Source: a bacterium (GTDB lineage: Bacteria; Bacillota; Bacilli; Lactobacillales; Streptococcaceae). Taken from it: 41,062 nucleotides of DNA. The translations under genes were made by a program, and so were the position numbers. The notes beneath the pieces were generated by a model, which saw only the letters and a list, made by a program, of their open reading frames with translations, had not been told where the DNA came from and did no database searches. Location: contig CAJNDL010000016.1 of the NCBI GenBank assembly GCA_905221505.1, positions 1 to 41,062 on the forward strand, written 5' to 3'. Below, in pieces: positions 8,386 through 16,964 of the stretch (the stretch's first letter is position 1; every line of letters starts with the position of its first letter).

Positions 8386-8480
8386 CAGCACCGATTGACC
8401 CTATGGGCCTACTAGCTTAGAATTTTCTCTATATTGAATAGTTTGCTTCTGGATGTATATCAAGTAAAATTCATTGTAAC

Positions 8481-8514
8481 AAAAAAGCGACATTTCCCCA
8501 ATGACAGAAATGTC
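8481..8514 (-). terminator. Terminator of the first RRNPP-like regulator
   Basis: On the minus strand GACATTT pairs with AAATGTC and is followed by GCTTTTTT. The same hairpin, slightly changed, occurs at 9528-9558 after the second regulator copy. Confidence 0.8.
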
Positions 8515-8529
8515 ACTCCTATAAAGCAT

Positions 8530-9441
8530 TTAACAATACCTTTCTAAGTCTTCGCTCCATTCATTATCTAAACTAACGATTAACTTCTCATTACCAAACA
8601 TCCTCGCCATCATTTTTGCTTCTTCATACTTTTGTTTGGCTGTATCATAATCCGTCTGAATATAATATTTCCACTCCACCATCAAGACAATCGGTTGCTT
8701 TTGGAAATCGCGTGTTTTTTCAGAAATCCAATTCAGTTTTTCTACAGCTAACTTAAATAACTCTAAATCATTCAATAATTCACAACTTCCTAGCCCTGCA
8801 AATAACACATCACGAACAAGAAATAAATCGTCCGTACCGCTATTTTCTACGTTATTACACACTTTTTGAAACATTAATTGAAGTTTCTGCTGTTCGCTAA
8901 TAGATAACTGTCCTTTTTTTATATTTTCTAAATAACTACACAAAAAATACAATCTAATTTTTAAAAGATCTGAAAAGGAAAATTCTCTTTGATTCCATAG
9001 TTCCTCAAAAGATTCATCTAAAAGCGCTATTCCATACTGTTCATTATCTGTCGCTCTCACTTCATCTATTGCTTGAAGACAATCCACTATCATCTTCTCA
9101 TCACGTGGCAAAGCATCATAAAAATTCTCAAAAATCTCATCAAAATATTCTTCCTTCTGTTCCTGTAACTCTTTGTCTCCATAGTCAGGATGATGTAAAA
9201 GAAAGTACTTTAATTCTTGGTAACGCTTCGGCAATTCCTTATAATCTGGCATCAAGACGTAGGACGGAATTTCTAATCGTTCTGCAATGTATTCTAGTGT
9301 TTTTATCGTCGGGCGAAATTCTCCTTTTTCGATCCTCACCAACTGACGCACTGATAATTCAGACTCATCCCCGCAAAAAACTGGACGACTAAGTCCTTTT
9401 TCCTCTCTAAGGATTCGTACCTTCTCTCCTAATTCATTCAC
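8530..9441 (-). CDS. PlcR/TprA-like transcriptional regulator (RRNPP family), intact copy
   Basis: The 303-residue product has an N-terminal Xre-type helix-turn-helix (about residues 6-62, with LSVRQLVRIEKGEFRPTIKTLEYIAERL). A long helical region of the tetratricopeptide type follows, with a late repeat-like stretch (YIQTDYDTAKQKYEEAKMMARMFGN). This architecture is that of PlcR, PrgX and pneumococcal TprA, which bind short imported signal peptides. That a peptide is the ligand here is inference; no obvious secreted-peptide gene is next to it. It lies upstream of the ABC exporter genes but has its own terminator. A close paralogue lies immediately upstream. Confidence 0.8.
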   Translation of the reverse strand: MNELGEKVRILREEKGLSRPVFCGDESELSVRQLVRIEKGEFRPTIKTLEYIAERLEIPSYVLMPDYKELPKRYQELKYFLLHHPDYGDKELQEQKEEYFDEIFENFYDALPRDEKMIVDCLQAIDEVRATDNEQYGIALLDESFEELWNQREFSFSDLLKIRLYFLCSYLENIKKGQLSISEQQKLQLMFQKVCNNVENSGTDDLFLVRDVLFAGLGSCELLNDLELFKLAVEKLNWISEKTRDFQKQPIVLMVEWKYYIQTDYDTAKQKYEEAKMMARMFGNEKLIVSLDNEWSEDLERYC

Positions 9442-9500
9442 TTCTCTTTACCTCTAGGATCATTCCAAAAACTTTGATAACCAAACAAACATATGCATTT

Positions 9501-9529
9501 ATTATAACATTTTATCAAAAAATGTACAA
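9501..9529 (-). promoter_or_regulatory. Promoter of the first RRNPP-like regulator
   Basis: TTGTAC (9524-9529), a 17-base spacer and TATAAT (9501-9506) on the minus strand. The -35 lies in the T-run of the terminator of the upstream copy. Just after the -10 is a GCATATGTTTGTTTG stretch that has a close counterpart in the other copy. Confidence 0.75.
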
Positions 9530-9558
9530 AAAGAGACATTCCCTATAACAGAAATGTC
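9528..9558 (-). terminator. Terminator of the second regulator copy
   Basis: GACATT pairs with AATGTC on the minus strand and is followed by TCTTTTT. It is a diverged duplicate of the hairpin at 8481-8514. Confidence 0.75.
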
Positions 9559-9573
9559 ACTCCTATAAAGCAT

Positions 9574-10494
9574 TTAACAATACCTTTCTAAGTCTTCGCT
9601 CCATTCATTATCTAAACTAACGATTAACTTCTCATTGCCAAACATCCTCGCCATCATTTTTGCTTCTTCATACTTTTGTTTGGCTGTATCATAATCCATC
9701 TGAATATAATATTTCCATTCTACCATCAAGACAATCGGTTGTTTTTGAAAATCTCGTGTTTTCTACCCTATTTTATTTAAGGTCTCAACTGCTCTCTTAA
9801 AATAATGAAACAGCCCCATAATTTCTATACAAGCTAAAGAAGCTAACAAGGAATCTCTAAGCAAGTCCAAACAATCGAACTCTATCTTATCAACCTGAGA
9901 ACTTAGTTTGTCATGAAAACAAAGAATGGTTTCATGCTCAGATTCTTTTATCTCACCCACATTTAAACCATCCATTAACTGACAGTTGAAATACAGTCTC
10001 AATTTCAACAAGTCCTCGGCTTTATATACATCTCTGGATAGTAAGTCTTGAAGACCGTCCTTAATCACACCACTTCCGTATAAAGAATTACTAGTCGCTC
10101 TCACTTCATCTATTGCTTGAAGACAATCCACTATCATCTTCTCATCACGTGGCAAATCATCATAAAAATTCTCAAAAATCTCATCGAAATATTCTTCCTT
10201 TTGTTCCTGCAACTCCTTATCTCCATAGTCAGGATGATGAAGAAGAAAGTACTTTAATTCTTGGTAGCGTTTAGGCAATTCCTTATAATCTGGCATCAAG
10301 ACGTAGGACGGAATTTCTAATCGTTCTGCAATGTATTCTAGTGTTTTTATCGTCGGACGAAATTCTCCTTTTTCGATCCGCACCAACTGACGGACTGATA
10401 ATTCAGACTCATCCCCACAAAAAACTGGACGACTAAGTCCTTTTTCTTCTCTTAAAAGTCGCACTTTATCCCCTAACTCATTTATCTTGTTCAT
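9574..10494 (-). pseudogene. Second PlcR/TprA-like regulator, interrupted by an in-frame stop
   Basis: Translation from 10494 gives 243 residues and stops at a TAG (9763-9765). Beyond the stop the same frame continues for more than 60 codons that nearly match the C-terminus of the neighbouring intact copy, down to a natural stop at 9574. The TAG stands where the intact copy has GAA. The first 130 or so residues are almost identical to the intact copy, about residues 135-243 are clearly different, and the tail is again almost identical. The 243-residue form would keep its DNA-binding domain and most of the helical region, so it may still bind DNA. It has its own promoter and ribosome site (GAGGGGCAA before ATG). 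Confidence 0.85.
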
Positions 10495-10547
10495 TTGCCC
10501 CTCGCATGATTATAAAAGATTTGATTTTCAAATAAATATATGCGATG

Positions 10548-10576
10548 ATTATACCATTTTTCAAATAGAATTACAA
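10548..10576 (-). promoter_or_regulatory. Promoter of the second RRNPP-like regulator
   Basis: TTGTAA (10571-10576), a 17-base spacer and TATAAT (10548-10553) on the minus strand. The -35 overlaps the T-run of the adhE terminator. A GCATATATTTATTTG stretch follows the -10, matching the one before the other copy. Confidence 0.75.
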
Positions 10577-10603
10577 AAAAAGAGACAGGAAATTCCTGCC
10601 TCT
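10574..10603 (-). terminator. Terminator of adhE
   Basis: AGAGGCAGGAA pairs with TTCCTGTCTCT on the minus strand (one G-T pair) and runs into seven Ts. Confidence 0.85.
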
Positions 10604-10617
10604 AGGCTGATAAACGA

Positions 10618-13269
10618 TTATTTACGGCGTCCTGGTCTTTCTTTGTAACCATAGTAAGAATCTTCGATGATTTCTTGCATATGGTCAACCATTGGAAGAC
10701 GTGGGTTAGCTGGTGAACATTGATCTTCATAAGCAAGGAAGGCCAACTCACGAGAATGTTCTTTCCATTCTTTTTCATCGATTCCTTGTGCTTTGAAGTT
10801 CATTTGGATACCTACGCGCTCACCAAGTTCGTAAACAGCTTTTGCGTAAGATTCCACACCTTCTTCTGGAGTAGAAGCTGGAAGTCCAAGCATGCGTGCG
10901 ATATCTTGATATTTTTCATCTGCACGGTAGTAGTTGTACTTAGGCCATGTTGCTGTCTTAGCTGGACGTGTACCATTATAGCGGATAACGTATGGAAGCA
11001 AGATTGCATTAGTACGGCCGTGGATTGTGTGGAATTGTGCACCAATCTTATGGGCCATTGAGTGAGAAATACCTAGGAAGGCATTTGCAAAGGCCATACC
11101 AGCGATTGTTGAAGCGTTGTGCATTTTCTCACGTGAGTGGAAGTCTGCATTCTTAACTGAACTTTCAAGGTTTTCGAATACAAGTTTGATGGCTTGAAGT
11201 GCAAGACCGTCAGTGTAGTCGCTAGCCATTTGTGATACGTAGGCTTCAGTCGCGTGGGTCAACACGTCCATACCAGTATCAGCAGCAACAAATCCAGGAA
11301 TTGTCAATACCAAGGCAGGGTCTACGATTGCCACAGTTGGTGTCAATGAGTAGTCCGCGATTGGGTATTTACGGTTGTTTGCTTTATCAGAGATAACGGC
11401 AAATGGAGTTACTTCAGATCCTGTACCAGATGTAGTAGGAATTGCGATGAATTTAGTCTTCTTACCAAGCAATGGGAACTTGAAGGCACGTTTACGGATA
11501 TCCATGAATTTTTGAACAAGGTCACGGAAGTCCACTTCTGGTTGTTCGTAGAAGAGCCACATTACTTTAGCGGCATCCATTGGAGATCCACCACCGAGAG
11601 CGATGATTGTATCTGGTTTGAAGGCACGCATAATCTCAGTACCACGGTTTACAGTTGTGATATCCGGATCTGGTTCTACATCAGCAAAGATTTGGTAAAC
11701 AACCTTATTGCGACGAAGATCAAGTTGTTCGATGATACGATCAAGGAAACCAAGCTCTACCATGGCATGGTCAGTAACGATCATGACACGTTCAACGTCA
11801 CGACATTTTTGAAGGTATTGAATTGAATCACGTTCAAAGTATGTTTTTGAAGGAAGTTTCATCCATTGCATGTTATTTCTCCGTCTTCCGACTTTTTTGA
11901 TATTCAAGAGGTTAATGGCACTAACGTTATCCCCAACTGAGTTGCGTCCGTAAGAACCACATCCGAGTGTCAATGATGGCAAGAAGGCATTGTAAACGTC
12001 CCCGATACCACCGAAAGTAGAAGGTGAGTTACAGATAACACGAATAGCTTTAACAGCTTTACCAAATTCTTTAGTCAATTCTTCGTCAGCTGTGTGGATG
12101 GCTGCTGAGTGCCCAAGACCGTTAAATTCAACCATTTGACGAGCTTTGGTAATACCGTCTTCACGGCTTTCAGATTTCAAAACTGCGATAACTGGTGACA
12201 ACTTTTCACGAGTCAATGGCTCATTTTCACCAACTTCTTTACATTCTGCAGCCAAAATGTTTGTTCCTTCTGGAACTGTAAATCCAGCTTGTTCTGCAAT
12301 CCAAGTTGCTGGTTTACCAACGATATCAGCGTTCAATTTCGCACCAGCACAGTTTTTGCTGTTTGCTTTCACGCCGAAGCAGAACTCTTCAAGAAGTGCT
12401 TTTTCTTTTTTGTTTACAAAGTAAGTGTGATATGATTTGAACTCTGCTACAAATTCATCGTAAATTTCTTTATCAATGATAACCGCTTGTTCAGATGCAC
12501 AGACCATACCATTATCAAATGATTTAGACATAACGATATCGTGAGCTGCTTGACGGATATTAGCTGATTTTTCAACATAAGCTGGAACGTTTCCGGCACC
12601 TACCCCAAGAGCTGGTTTACCACATGAGTAAGCCGCCTTAACCATAGCATTACCACCAGTTGCAAGGATTGTCGCAACGCCTTCGTGGTTCATAAGGGCA
12701 CTTGTTGCTTCCATAGATGGTTCAGTAATCCATTGCACACAGTTTTCAGGAGCACCAGCTGCGATAGCTGCATCACGAACGATACGAGCTGCATGAGCAG
12801 ATGATTCTTGTGCTGATGGATGGAAGGCAAAGACGATTGGGTTACGTGTCTTCAATGAAATCAATGATTTGAAGATTGCTGTTGATGTCGGGTTTGTTGT
12901 AGGAGTAATACCACAGACAACACCAACCGGTTCAGCGATAAGAGTCAAACCTGTTACATCGTCTTCTTCGATAACGCCAACTGTTTTAGTGTGGCGCATG
13001 TTGTTTACTACGTGTTCACAAGCAAACAAGTTCTTAGTTGCTTTGTCTTCAAATACACCACGCCCTGTTTCTTCATAGGCATGTAGAGCCAATTCTCCGT
13101 GGGCATCCAAAGCTGCCACTGATGCTTTAGCTACGATGTAGTCGACCTGTTCTTGGTCGAGTTTACGCATTTCCTCAAGAGCAACTAAAGCTTTTTGCAC
13201 CAACCCATCGACATGCTTTTCAGCAGAGAGTTTCTTTTCCTCTGGTGTCATAGTTTTTTTATCAGCCAT
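10618..13269 (-). CDS. adhE: Bifunctional acetaldehyde-CoA/alcohol dehydrogenase AdhE
   Basis: Reduces acetyl-CoA to acetaldehyde and then to ethanol, regenerating two NAD in mixed-acid fermentation; the enzyme forms long filaments called spirosomes. The start is put at 13269 (MADKKTMTPEEKK, 883 residues), preceded by TGGAGGAAAAT; the open frame begins 21 bases earlier. The N-terminal aldehyde dehydrogenase half (about 1-440) carries the active cysteine in NGMVCASEQ. The C-terminal iron alcohol dehydrogenase half carries GGGSPMDAAK and the metal-binding histidines in SHSMAHKIGAQFHTIHG. The length is normal. The control region contains an array of Rex-like half-sites, which fits NADH-responsive control. 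Confidence 0.97.
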   Translation of the reverse strand: MADKKTMTPEEKKLSAEKHVDGLVQKALVALEEMRKLDQEQVDYIVAKASVAALDAHGELALHAYEETGRGVFEDKATKNLFACEHVVNNMRHTKTVGVIEEDDVTGLTLIAEPVGVVCGITPTTNPTSTAIFKSLISLKTRNPIVFAFHPSAQESSAHAARIVRDAAIAAGAPENCVQWITEPSMEATSALMNHEGVATILATGGNAMVKAAYSCGKPALGVGAGNVPAYVEKSANIRQAAHDIVMSKSFDNGMVCASEQAVIIDKEIYDEFVAEFKSYHTYFVNKKEKALLEEFCFGVKANSKNCAGAKLNADIVGKPATWIAEQAGFTVPEGTNILAAECKEVGENEPLTREKLSPVIAVLKSESREDGITKARQMVEFNGLGHSAAIHTADEELTKEFGKAVKAIRVICNSPSTFGGIGDVYNAFLPSLTLGCGSYGRNSVGDNVSAINLLNIKKVGRRRNNMQWMKLPSKTYFERDSIQYLQKCRDVERVMIVTDHAMVELGFLDRIIEQLDLRRNKVVYQIFADVEPDPDITTVNRGTEIMRAFKPDTIIALGGGSPMDAAKVMWLFYEQPEVDFRDLVQKFMDIRKRAFKFPLLGKKTKFIAIPTTSGTGSEVTPFAVISDKANNRKYPIADYSLTPTVAIVDPALVLTIPGFVAADTGMDVLTHATEAYVSQMASDYTDGLALQAIKLVFENLESSVKNADFHSREKMHNASTIAGMAFANAFLGISHSMAHKIGAQFHTIHGRTNAILLPYVIRYNGTRPAKTATWPKYNYYRADEKYQDIARMLGLPASTPEEGVESYAKAVYELGERVGIQMNFKAQGIDEKEWKEHSRELAFLAYEDQCSPANPRLPMVDHMQEIIEDSYYGYKERPGRRK

Positions 13270-13306
13270 ATTTTCCTCCATAGCTTTCAAGGATTGATAT
13301 CCTTTG

Positions 13307-13479
13307 TTAATTTTTTCACAAGTTTATTATAACGCATTATTTCAACTTTGTAAACAGTTTCATAAACATTTCACAAAGAATTTTTAAACCCTTGTGAAAT
13401 GTTTCTCATTTTCTTTTCTTATCGCGTTTTTTCTTCAAAGTTTGTGAAATTTATTTCAAATATTTTTTATTTCACAAAC
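13307..13479 (-). promoter_or_regulatory. adhE promoter with array of Rex-like operator half-sites
   Basis: On the minus strand TTTACA, a 17-base spacer and TATAAT form a promoter about 60 bases before the adhE start. Around it lie five copies of the half-site TTGTGAAA or its complement: at about 13312-13321, in the perfect inverted pair 13364-13376 / 13392-13404 (13 bases each), and in the perfect inverted pair 13440-13450 / 13469-13479 (11 bases each). The Rex repressor binds TTGTGAAnnnnTTCACAA-like sites and controls adhE in many Gram-positives. The half-sites here are spaced wider than in the standard box, apart from imperfect partners such as 13392-13408. Confidence 0.65.
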
Positions 13480-13499
13480 TTGCTTGGAAGAGGGGCTTG

Positions 13500-13572
13500 G
13501 AAAACGATAGATTTTCCGGTAAGCGCTTACTTGATGGTTCTAGCAATACCTCCTTTGATAAGGAGGCTTTAT
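13500..13572 (+). ncRNA. Possible small RNA ending in a plus-strand terminator (csRNA-like)
   Basis: CCTCCTT-TGAT-AAGGAGG (13549-13566) followed by CTTTATTTTTG is a clear terminator only on the plus strand, yet no plus-strand gene precedes it. The upstream bases include the perfect palindrome GTAAGCGCTTAC (13519-13530) and an exposed ACCTCCTTT that could pair with Shine-Dalgarno sequences. The general pattern reminds me of the CiaR-controlled small RNAs of Mitis streptococci, but no TTTAAG-N5-TTTAAG CiaR site is seen. An alternative is that the hairpin is a weak terminator for the convergent MORN gene, and that the palindrome is a CcpA-type cre site for adhE. Confidence 0.4.
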
Positions 13573-13985
13573 TTTTGTTGAAAAACGCCTTGTTTAAAAG
13601 TCCCTTCATAAACGACTTCTTGTTCTGTTGTTAGTTTTCCTTTTCCTTCAGCCTGACCATTTACAAAATCACCTTCGTAGGTCCAGCCTTCTTTGGATTG
13701 AAAGGTACCTTTTCCGTTGAAGGCTCCATTGCTGAAACCACCAGTATATTGGTCTCCATTTTGGAAGGTGATGGAGCCTTGGCCATTCATTTTACCACGG
13801 ACAAGACTGCCGTCGTAAACAATCGTTCCATTATCCAGTTTTAAGACACCTTTTCCGGGAATATTTAGAAAAAAGACGAGTACAGCACAGAAAACAATGG
13901 TAGCTACTGCTAAAATCTCTAAACGTGGACGAGTCAGATAGACACGATACTTTTCGTAAAAATTCTTAAGATTTTCCACCTTCAC
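13569..13985 (-). CDS. Membrane-anchored MORN-repeat protein
   Basis: The 138-residue product has one membrane segment (about 23-42) and then at least four MORN-type repeats of the form Y.G.F.NG...GKG (for example YTGGFSNGAFNGKGTF and YEGDFVNGQAEGKGKL), probably outside the cell. The role is unknown. It overlaps the phosphatase gene by 20 bases and starts with GTG; a second GTG two codons on (13979) is better placed for the GGAGAG ribosome site. In pneumococcus I recall a similar small gene in the same place between adhE and the phosphatase. The stop codon overlaps the T-run of the plus-strand terminator. Confidence 0.8.
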   Translation of the reverse strand: MKVENLKNFYEKYRVYLTRPRLEILAVATIVFCAVLVFFLNIPGKGVLKLDNGTIVYDGSLVRGKMNGQGSITFQNGDQYTGGFSNGAFNGKGTFQSKEGWTYEGDFVNGQAEGKGKLTTEQEVVYEGTFKQGVFQQK

Positions 13986-14409
13986 TCTCCTTTTCTAAAC
14001 GTTCTAACCAAGCTTGACATCCCTCTTGAACACGCTGATAGGTCTCCTCAAAATCTCCTGTATACCAAGGATCTGGTACACTTTCAGATGCAAATGAGTA
14101 AATCTTATCTTGACAATCTACTGGACACATCTGACGTAAGTCAGCAACATTTGAAGCGTCCATTCCGATAATATAATCAAAGGCTTCAAAATCTTCCTTA
14201 CTAATCTGAAGCGATGTCTTGTTCTTGTCATAAGGAATCTCATACTGTTGAAAAATTCCCTGAGTCCCCTTATGAATCGGATTGCCATGTTCCCAAGAGG
14301 AAGTCGCTCGACTTTGGATTTCGTAATTATCTGTCATTGATTTCATAACAAACTCGGCCATAGGACTGCGGCAAATATTCCCCAGACAGACAAAGACTAG
14401 TTTTTTCAT
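13966..14409 (-). CDS. Low-molecular-weight protein-tyrosine phosphatase
   Basis: The 147-residue product has the P-loop CLGNICRS near the N-terminus (Cys8 nucleophile, Arg14) and the acid loop DPWYTGDFEETY (about 115-126), the complete catalytic set of this family. Such enzymes dephosphorylate tyrosine kinases or capsule regulators; the substrate here is not shown by context. It follows yajC after a terminator and overlaps the MORN gene. No clear separate promoter is visible in the 20-odd bases before it, so it may rely on read-through or on a promoter within the terminator region. Confidence 0.92.
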   Translation of the reverse strand: MKKLVFVCLGNICRSPMAEFVMKSMTDNYEIQSRATSSWEHGNPIHKGTQGIFQQYEIPYDKNKTSLQISKEDFEAFDYIIGMDASNVADLRQMCPVDCQDKIYSFASESVPDPWYTGDFEETYQRVQEGCQAWLERLEKESEGGKS

Positions 14410-14428
14410 CCCATTTCCTTTCTTTTAT

Positions 14429-14454
14429 AGAAAAACGGGAGTTAGTGATCCCGT
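14429..14454 (-). terminator. Terminator directly after yajC
   Basis: ACGGGA pairs with TCCCGT on the minus strand and is followed by TTTTTC. It separates yajC from the phosphatase and MORN genes. Confidence 0.75.
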
Positions 14455-14455
14455 C

Positions 14456-14755
14456 TTATTTTTCAATTGCACCTTCGAGTGAAGCTGTTTCTTTAAGTGG
14501 TAATACGGTCTTGATAGCAGCTAGTTCAAAAGTCAAGTAAACTCCATCTACATCAAGAACAATTGTTTTCTTCTCCGTATCTACTTCATCGACTGTTCCA
14601 TAAAGTCCACCGATTGTAATAACTTCATAGCCTTTTTGTAGTTTATTCAAGCTTTCCATACGTTTTTGTGCTTGTTTCTTTTGAGAGCGTTGCGTAAAGA
14701 ACATCAAGCCCAACATAGCCACAAGAATGATTAAAAATGTATATTGTGATTCCAT
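14456..14755 (-). CDS. yajC: Preprotein translocase subunit YajC
   Basis: Small accessory protein of the Sec translocon. The 99 residues start with one membrane helix (about 4-20), followed by the conserved QRSQKKQAQKR basic stretch and a beta-rich domain with KGYEVITIGGLYGTV, which is the family signature. It lies downstream of tkt with its own terminator after it and a TTCTCCTTT-complement ribosome site before the ATG. Confidence 0.92.
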   Translation of the reverse strand: MESQYTFLIILVAMLGLMFFTQRSQKKQAQKRMESLNKLQKGYEVITIGGLYGTVDEVDTEKKTIVLDVDGVYLTFELAAIKTVLPLKETASLEGAIEK

Positions 14756-14839
14756 TATATTCTCCTTTGTCTTTTACATAGGACTACTATATCAAATTTC
14801 AGCTACTTTTACAAGATTGTACCTTGCTTTTCTAGTAAG

Positions 14840-14861
14840 AAAAACCAGAGCTTACGCTCTG
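14840..14861 (-). terminator. Terminator of tkt
   Basis: CAGAGC-GTAA-GCTCTG followed by GTTTTTC on the minus strand. Confidence 0.8.
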
Positions 14862-14871
14862 ATTCTTAGGA

Positions 14872-16848
14872 TTATTTCAAGTCTTGAACAACTTTTACAA
14901 GGTTTTCTACAGTAAAGCCATATTCTGCCAATACTTTTGGTGCTGGGGCAGAGGCTCCGAAGGTATCAATACCGAGAACGGCACCATCAAGACCAACATA
15001 TTTGTACCAGTTTTGAGTTGCACCCATTTCTACTGCAACACGACGGCGAACTGCATTTGGAAGAATTTCTTCCTTGTAAGCTGCATCTTGTTTATCAAAG
15101 ACATCTGTGGATGGCATGCTGACTACGCGGACTTTTGCACCTTGACTAGCCAATTCTTTGGCAGCTGAGACAGCAAGATTGACCTCTGAACCTGTTGCAA
15201 TCAAGATGGTATCAAAGTCTGCTGCATTTTCATAGACGACATAGGCACCTTTTGCAACCTTGTCAAAGTCTGTTCCCTCTTCGACAGTCAAGTTTTGACG
15301 GGTCAAGACAAGGGCGGTTGGTGTTTTCTCACTTGTCACTGCAAGGTACCAAGCTGCTTGAGTTTCACGCGCATCTGCTGGGCGGAAAACATTTAGATTT
15401 GGCATAGCACGAAGACCTGCCAAATGTTCAACTGGTTCATGAGTTGGACCGTCTTCACCAACTGCAATAGAATCGTGGGTAAAGACATAAGTCACAGGAA
15501 GTCCTTGCAAGGCTGACAAGCGGACAGCTGCCTTCACATAGTCAGAGAAGACGAAGAAAGTTCCACCGTATACACGAAGTCCACCGTGAAGAGCCATCCC
15601 GTTCAAGATCGTTCCCATTGCAAATTCACGAACACCAAACTGAATGTTACGGTTCAAGCGATTGGCATCGTCTTGAAGGCCGTCAGTCTTGATATAAGTC
15701 ATGTTTGAGTGAGCAAGGTCAGCTGATCCACCCAAGAAAGTTGGCAACTTAGCAGCTACAACGTTCAAGGCATCTTGGCTTGAGTTACGAGTTGCTTGAG
15801 AGAAGCCGTTTTCTAAGACTGGGAAGTCTGCTGGAGTCACTTCAACTGGATCACGTCCGTCGATGATAGCTTCTACTTCTGCAGCCAATTCTGGATGGGC
15901 CTCTTTATAGTCAGCAACTAATTTTGTCCAAGCTTGATAAGCTGATGCGCCACGGTCTGCAACATGTTCTTTGAAATCAGCATATACTTGTTCTGGAATT
16001 TCAAATGGTTCATAGTCCCAACCGAGAGCCTGGCGAGTTGCTGCAGTTTCATCTGCTCCAAGAGGAGCACCGTGTACGGCATTAGTTCCTTGTTTGTTTG
16101 GAGAACCGTATCCAATCACAGTCTTCACTTCAATCAAAGATGGTTTACCTGAAGCTTTAGCTGTTTCGATAGCAGCATGGATAGCTTCCAAGTCTGTTCC
16201 ATCTTCAACCAAGGCAGTGTGCCAACCGTAAGCATTATAACGGTCACGAACACTTTCTGTGAAGGAATCTTTTGTCTCACCATCCAAGTTGATGTCATTT
16301 GAATCATAAAGAACAACCAATTTATCAAGCTTTTGCAGACCTGCGTATGAAGCCGCCTCACTTGAAACACCTTCCATCAAATCTCCGTCTCCACAGATAA
16401 CATAAGTATAGTGGTCAAAGATATTGTAGCCTTCGCGGTTATATTTGGCTGCCAAGAAACGTTCTGCTTGGGCAAAACCAGTGGCAGTTGAGATTCCTTG
16501 ACCTAGAGGACCTGTCGTAGCATCAATCCCTGCTGTATGACCAAATTCTGGGTGACCAGGTGTCTTAGAACCCCATTGGCGGAAGCTCTTGATTTCATCC
16601 ATGCTGACATCTTCAAAGCCAGAGAGGTGAAGAAGGGCATACAGGAGCATTGAACCATGACCTGCTGAAAGAATAAAGCGGTCGCGGTTAATCCAGTTTG
16701 GTTGAGCTGGATTGATACGAAGTTGTTTTGTAAAGAGGCTGTAAGCCATTGGAGCCGCTCCCATAACCACACCTGGGTGACCTGAGTTGGCTTTATTGAT
16801 GGCGTCAATACCTAGGAAACGGATTGCATTAACAGATAGATTTGACAT
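14872..16848 (-). CDS. tkt: Transketolase
   Basis: Thiamine-diphosphate enzyme of the pentose phosphate pathway that moves two-carbon units between sugar phosphates. The 658 residues show the N-terminal [13 protein letters not shown], the cofactor-binding [18 protein letters not shown] motif, and the pyrimidine-binding half with GVREFAMG and [16 protein letters not shown]. Length and motifs are complete. It has a clean promoter at 16901-16929 and an AGAAAGGAAATTCT ribosome site. In pneumococcus ascorbate-uptake (ula) genes lie next to tkt; here none is present and an unknown gene follows upstream. Confidence 0.96.
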   Translation of the reverse strand: MSNLSVNAIRFLGIDAINKANSGHPGVVMGAAPMAYSLFTKQLRINPAQPNWINRDRFILSAGHGSMLLYALLHLSGFEDVSMDEIKSFRQWGSKTPGHPEFGHTAGIDATTGPLGQGISTATGFAQAERFLAAKYNREGYNIFDHYTYVICGDGDLMEGVSSEAASYAGLQKLDKLVVLYDSNDINLDGETKDSFTESVRDRYNAYGWHTALVEDGTDLEAIHAAIETAKASGKPSLIEVKTVIGYGSPNKQGTNAVHGAPLGADETAATRQALGWDYEPFEIPEQVYADFKEHVADRGASAYQAWTKLVADYKEAHPELAAEVEAIIDGRDPVEVTPADFPVLENGFSQATRNSSQDALNVVAAKLPTFLGGSADLAHSNMTYIKTDGLQDDANRLNRNIQFGVREFAMGTILNGMALHGGLRVYGGTFFVFSDYVKAAVRLSALQGLPVTYVFTHDSIAVGEDGPTHEPVEHLAGLRAMPNLNVFRPADARETQAAWYLAVTSEKTPTALVLTRQNLTVEEGTDFDKVAKGAYVVYENAADFDTILIATGSEVNLAVSAAKELASQGAKVRVVSMPSTDVFDKQDAAYKEEILPNAVRRRVAVEMGATQNWYKYVGLDGAVLGIDTFGASAPAPKVLAEYGFTVENLVKVVQDLK

Positions 16849-16900
16849 AGAATTTCCTTTCTATTTGAGGTGATTATTGAATCACACATTCTATTTTACT

Positions 16901-16929
16901 ATTATATGAAAAAATACATAGAATAGCAA
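16901..16929 (-). promoter_or_regulatory. Promoter of tkt
   Basis: TTGCTA (16924-16929), a 17-base spacer and TATAAT (16901-16906) on the minus strand, about 50 bases before the start codon. A GTGAT...ATCAC dyad lies in the leader (about 16869-16885). Confidence 0.75.
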
Positions 16930-16964
16930 TAAATCAATTCGACTCTAGATAAGTCTACTGATTT

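Noticed and set aside
13399..13581. A 60-codon plus-strand ORF upstream of the MORN gene
   Set aside because: It is AT-rich hydrophobic sequence running through the Rex-like repeats and the terminator, has no ribosome site, and its composition follows the operators rather than a protein.
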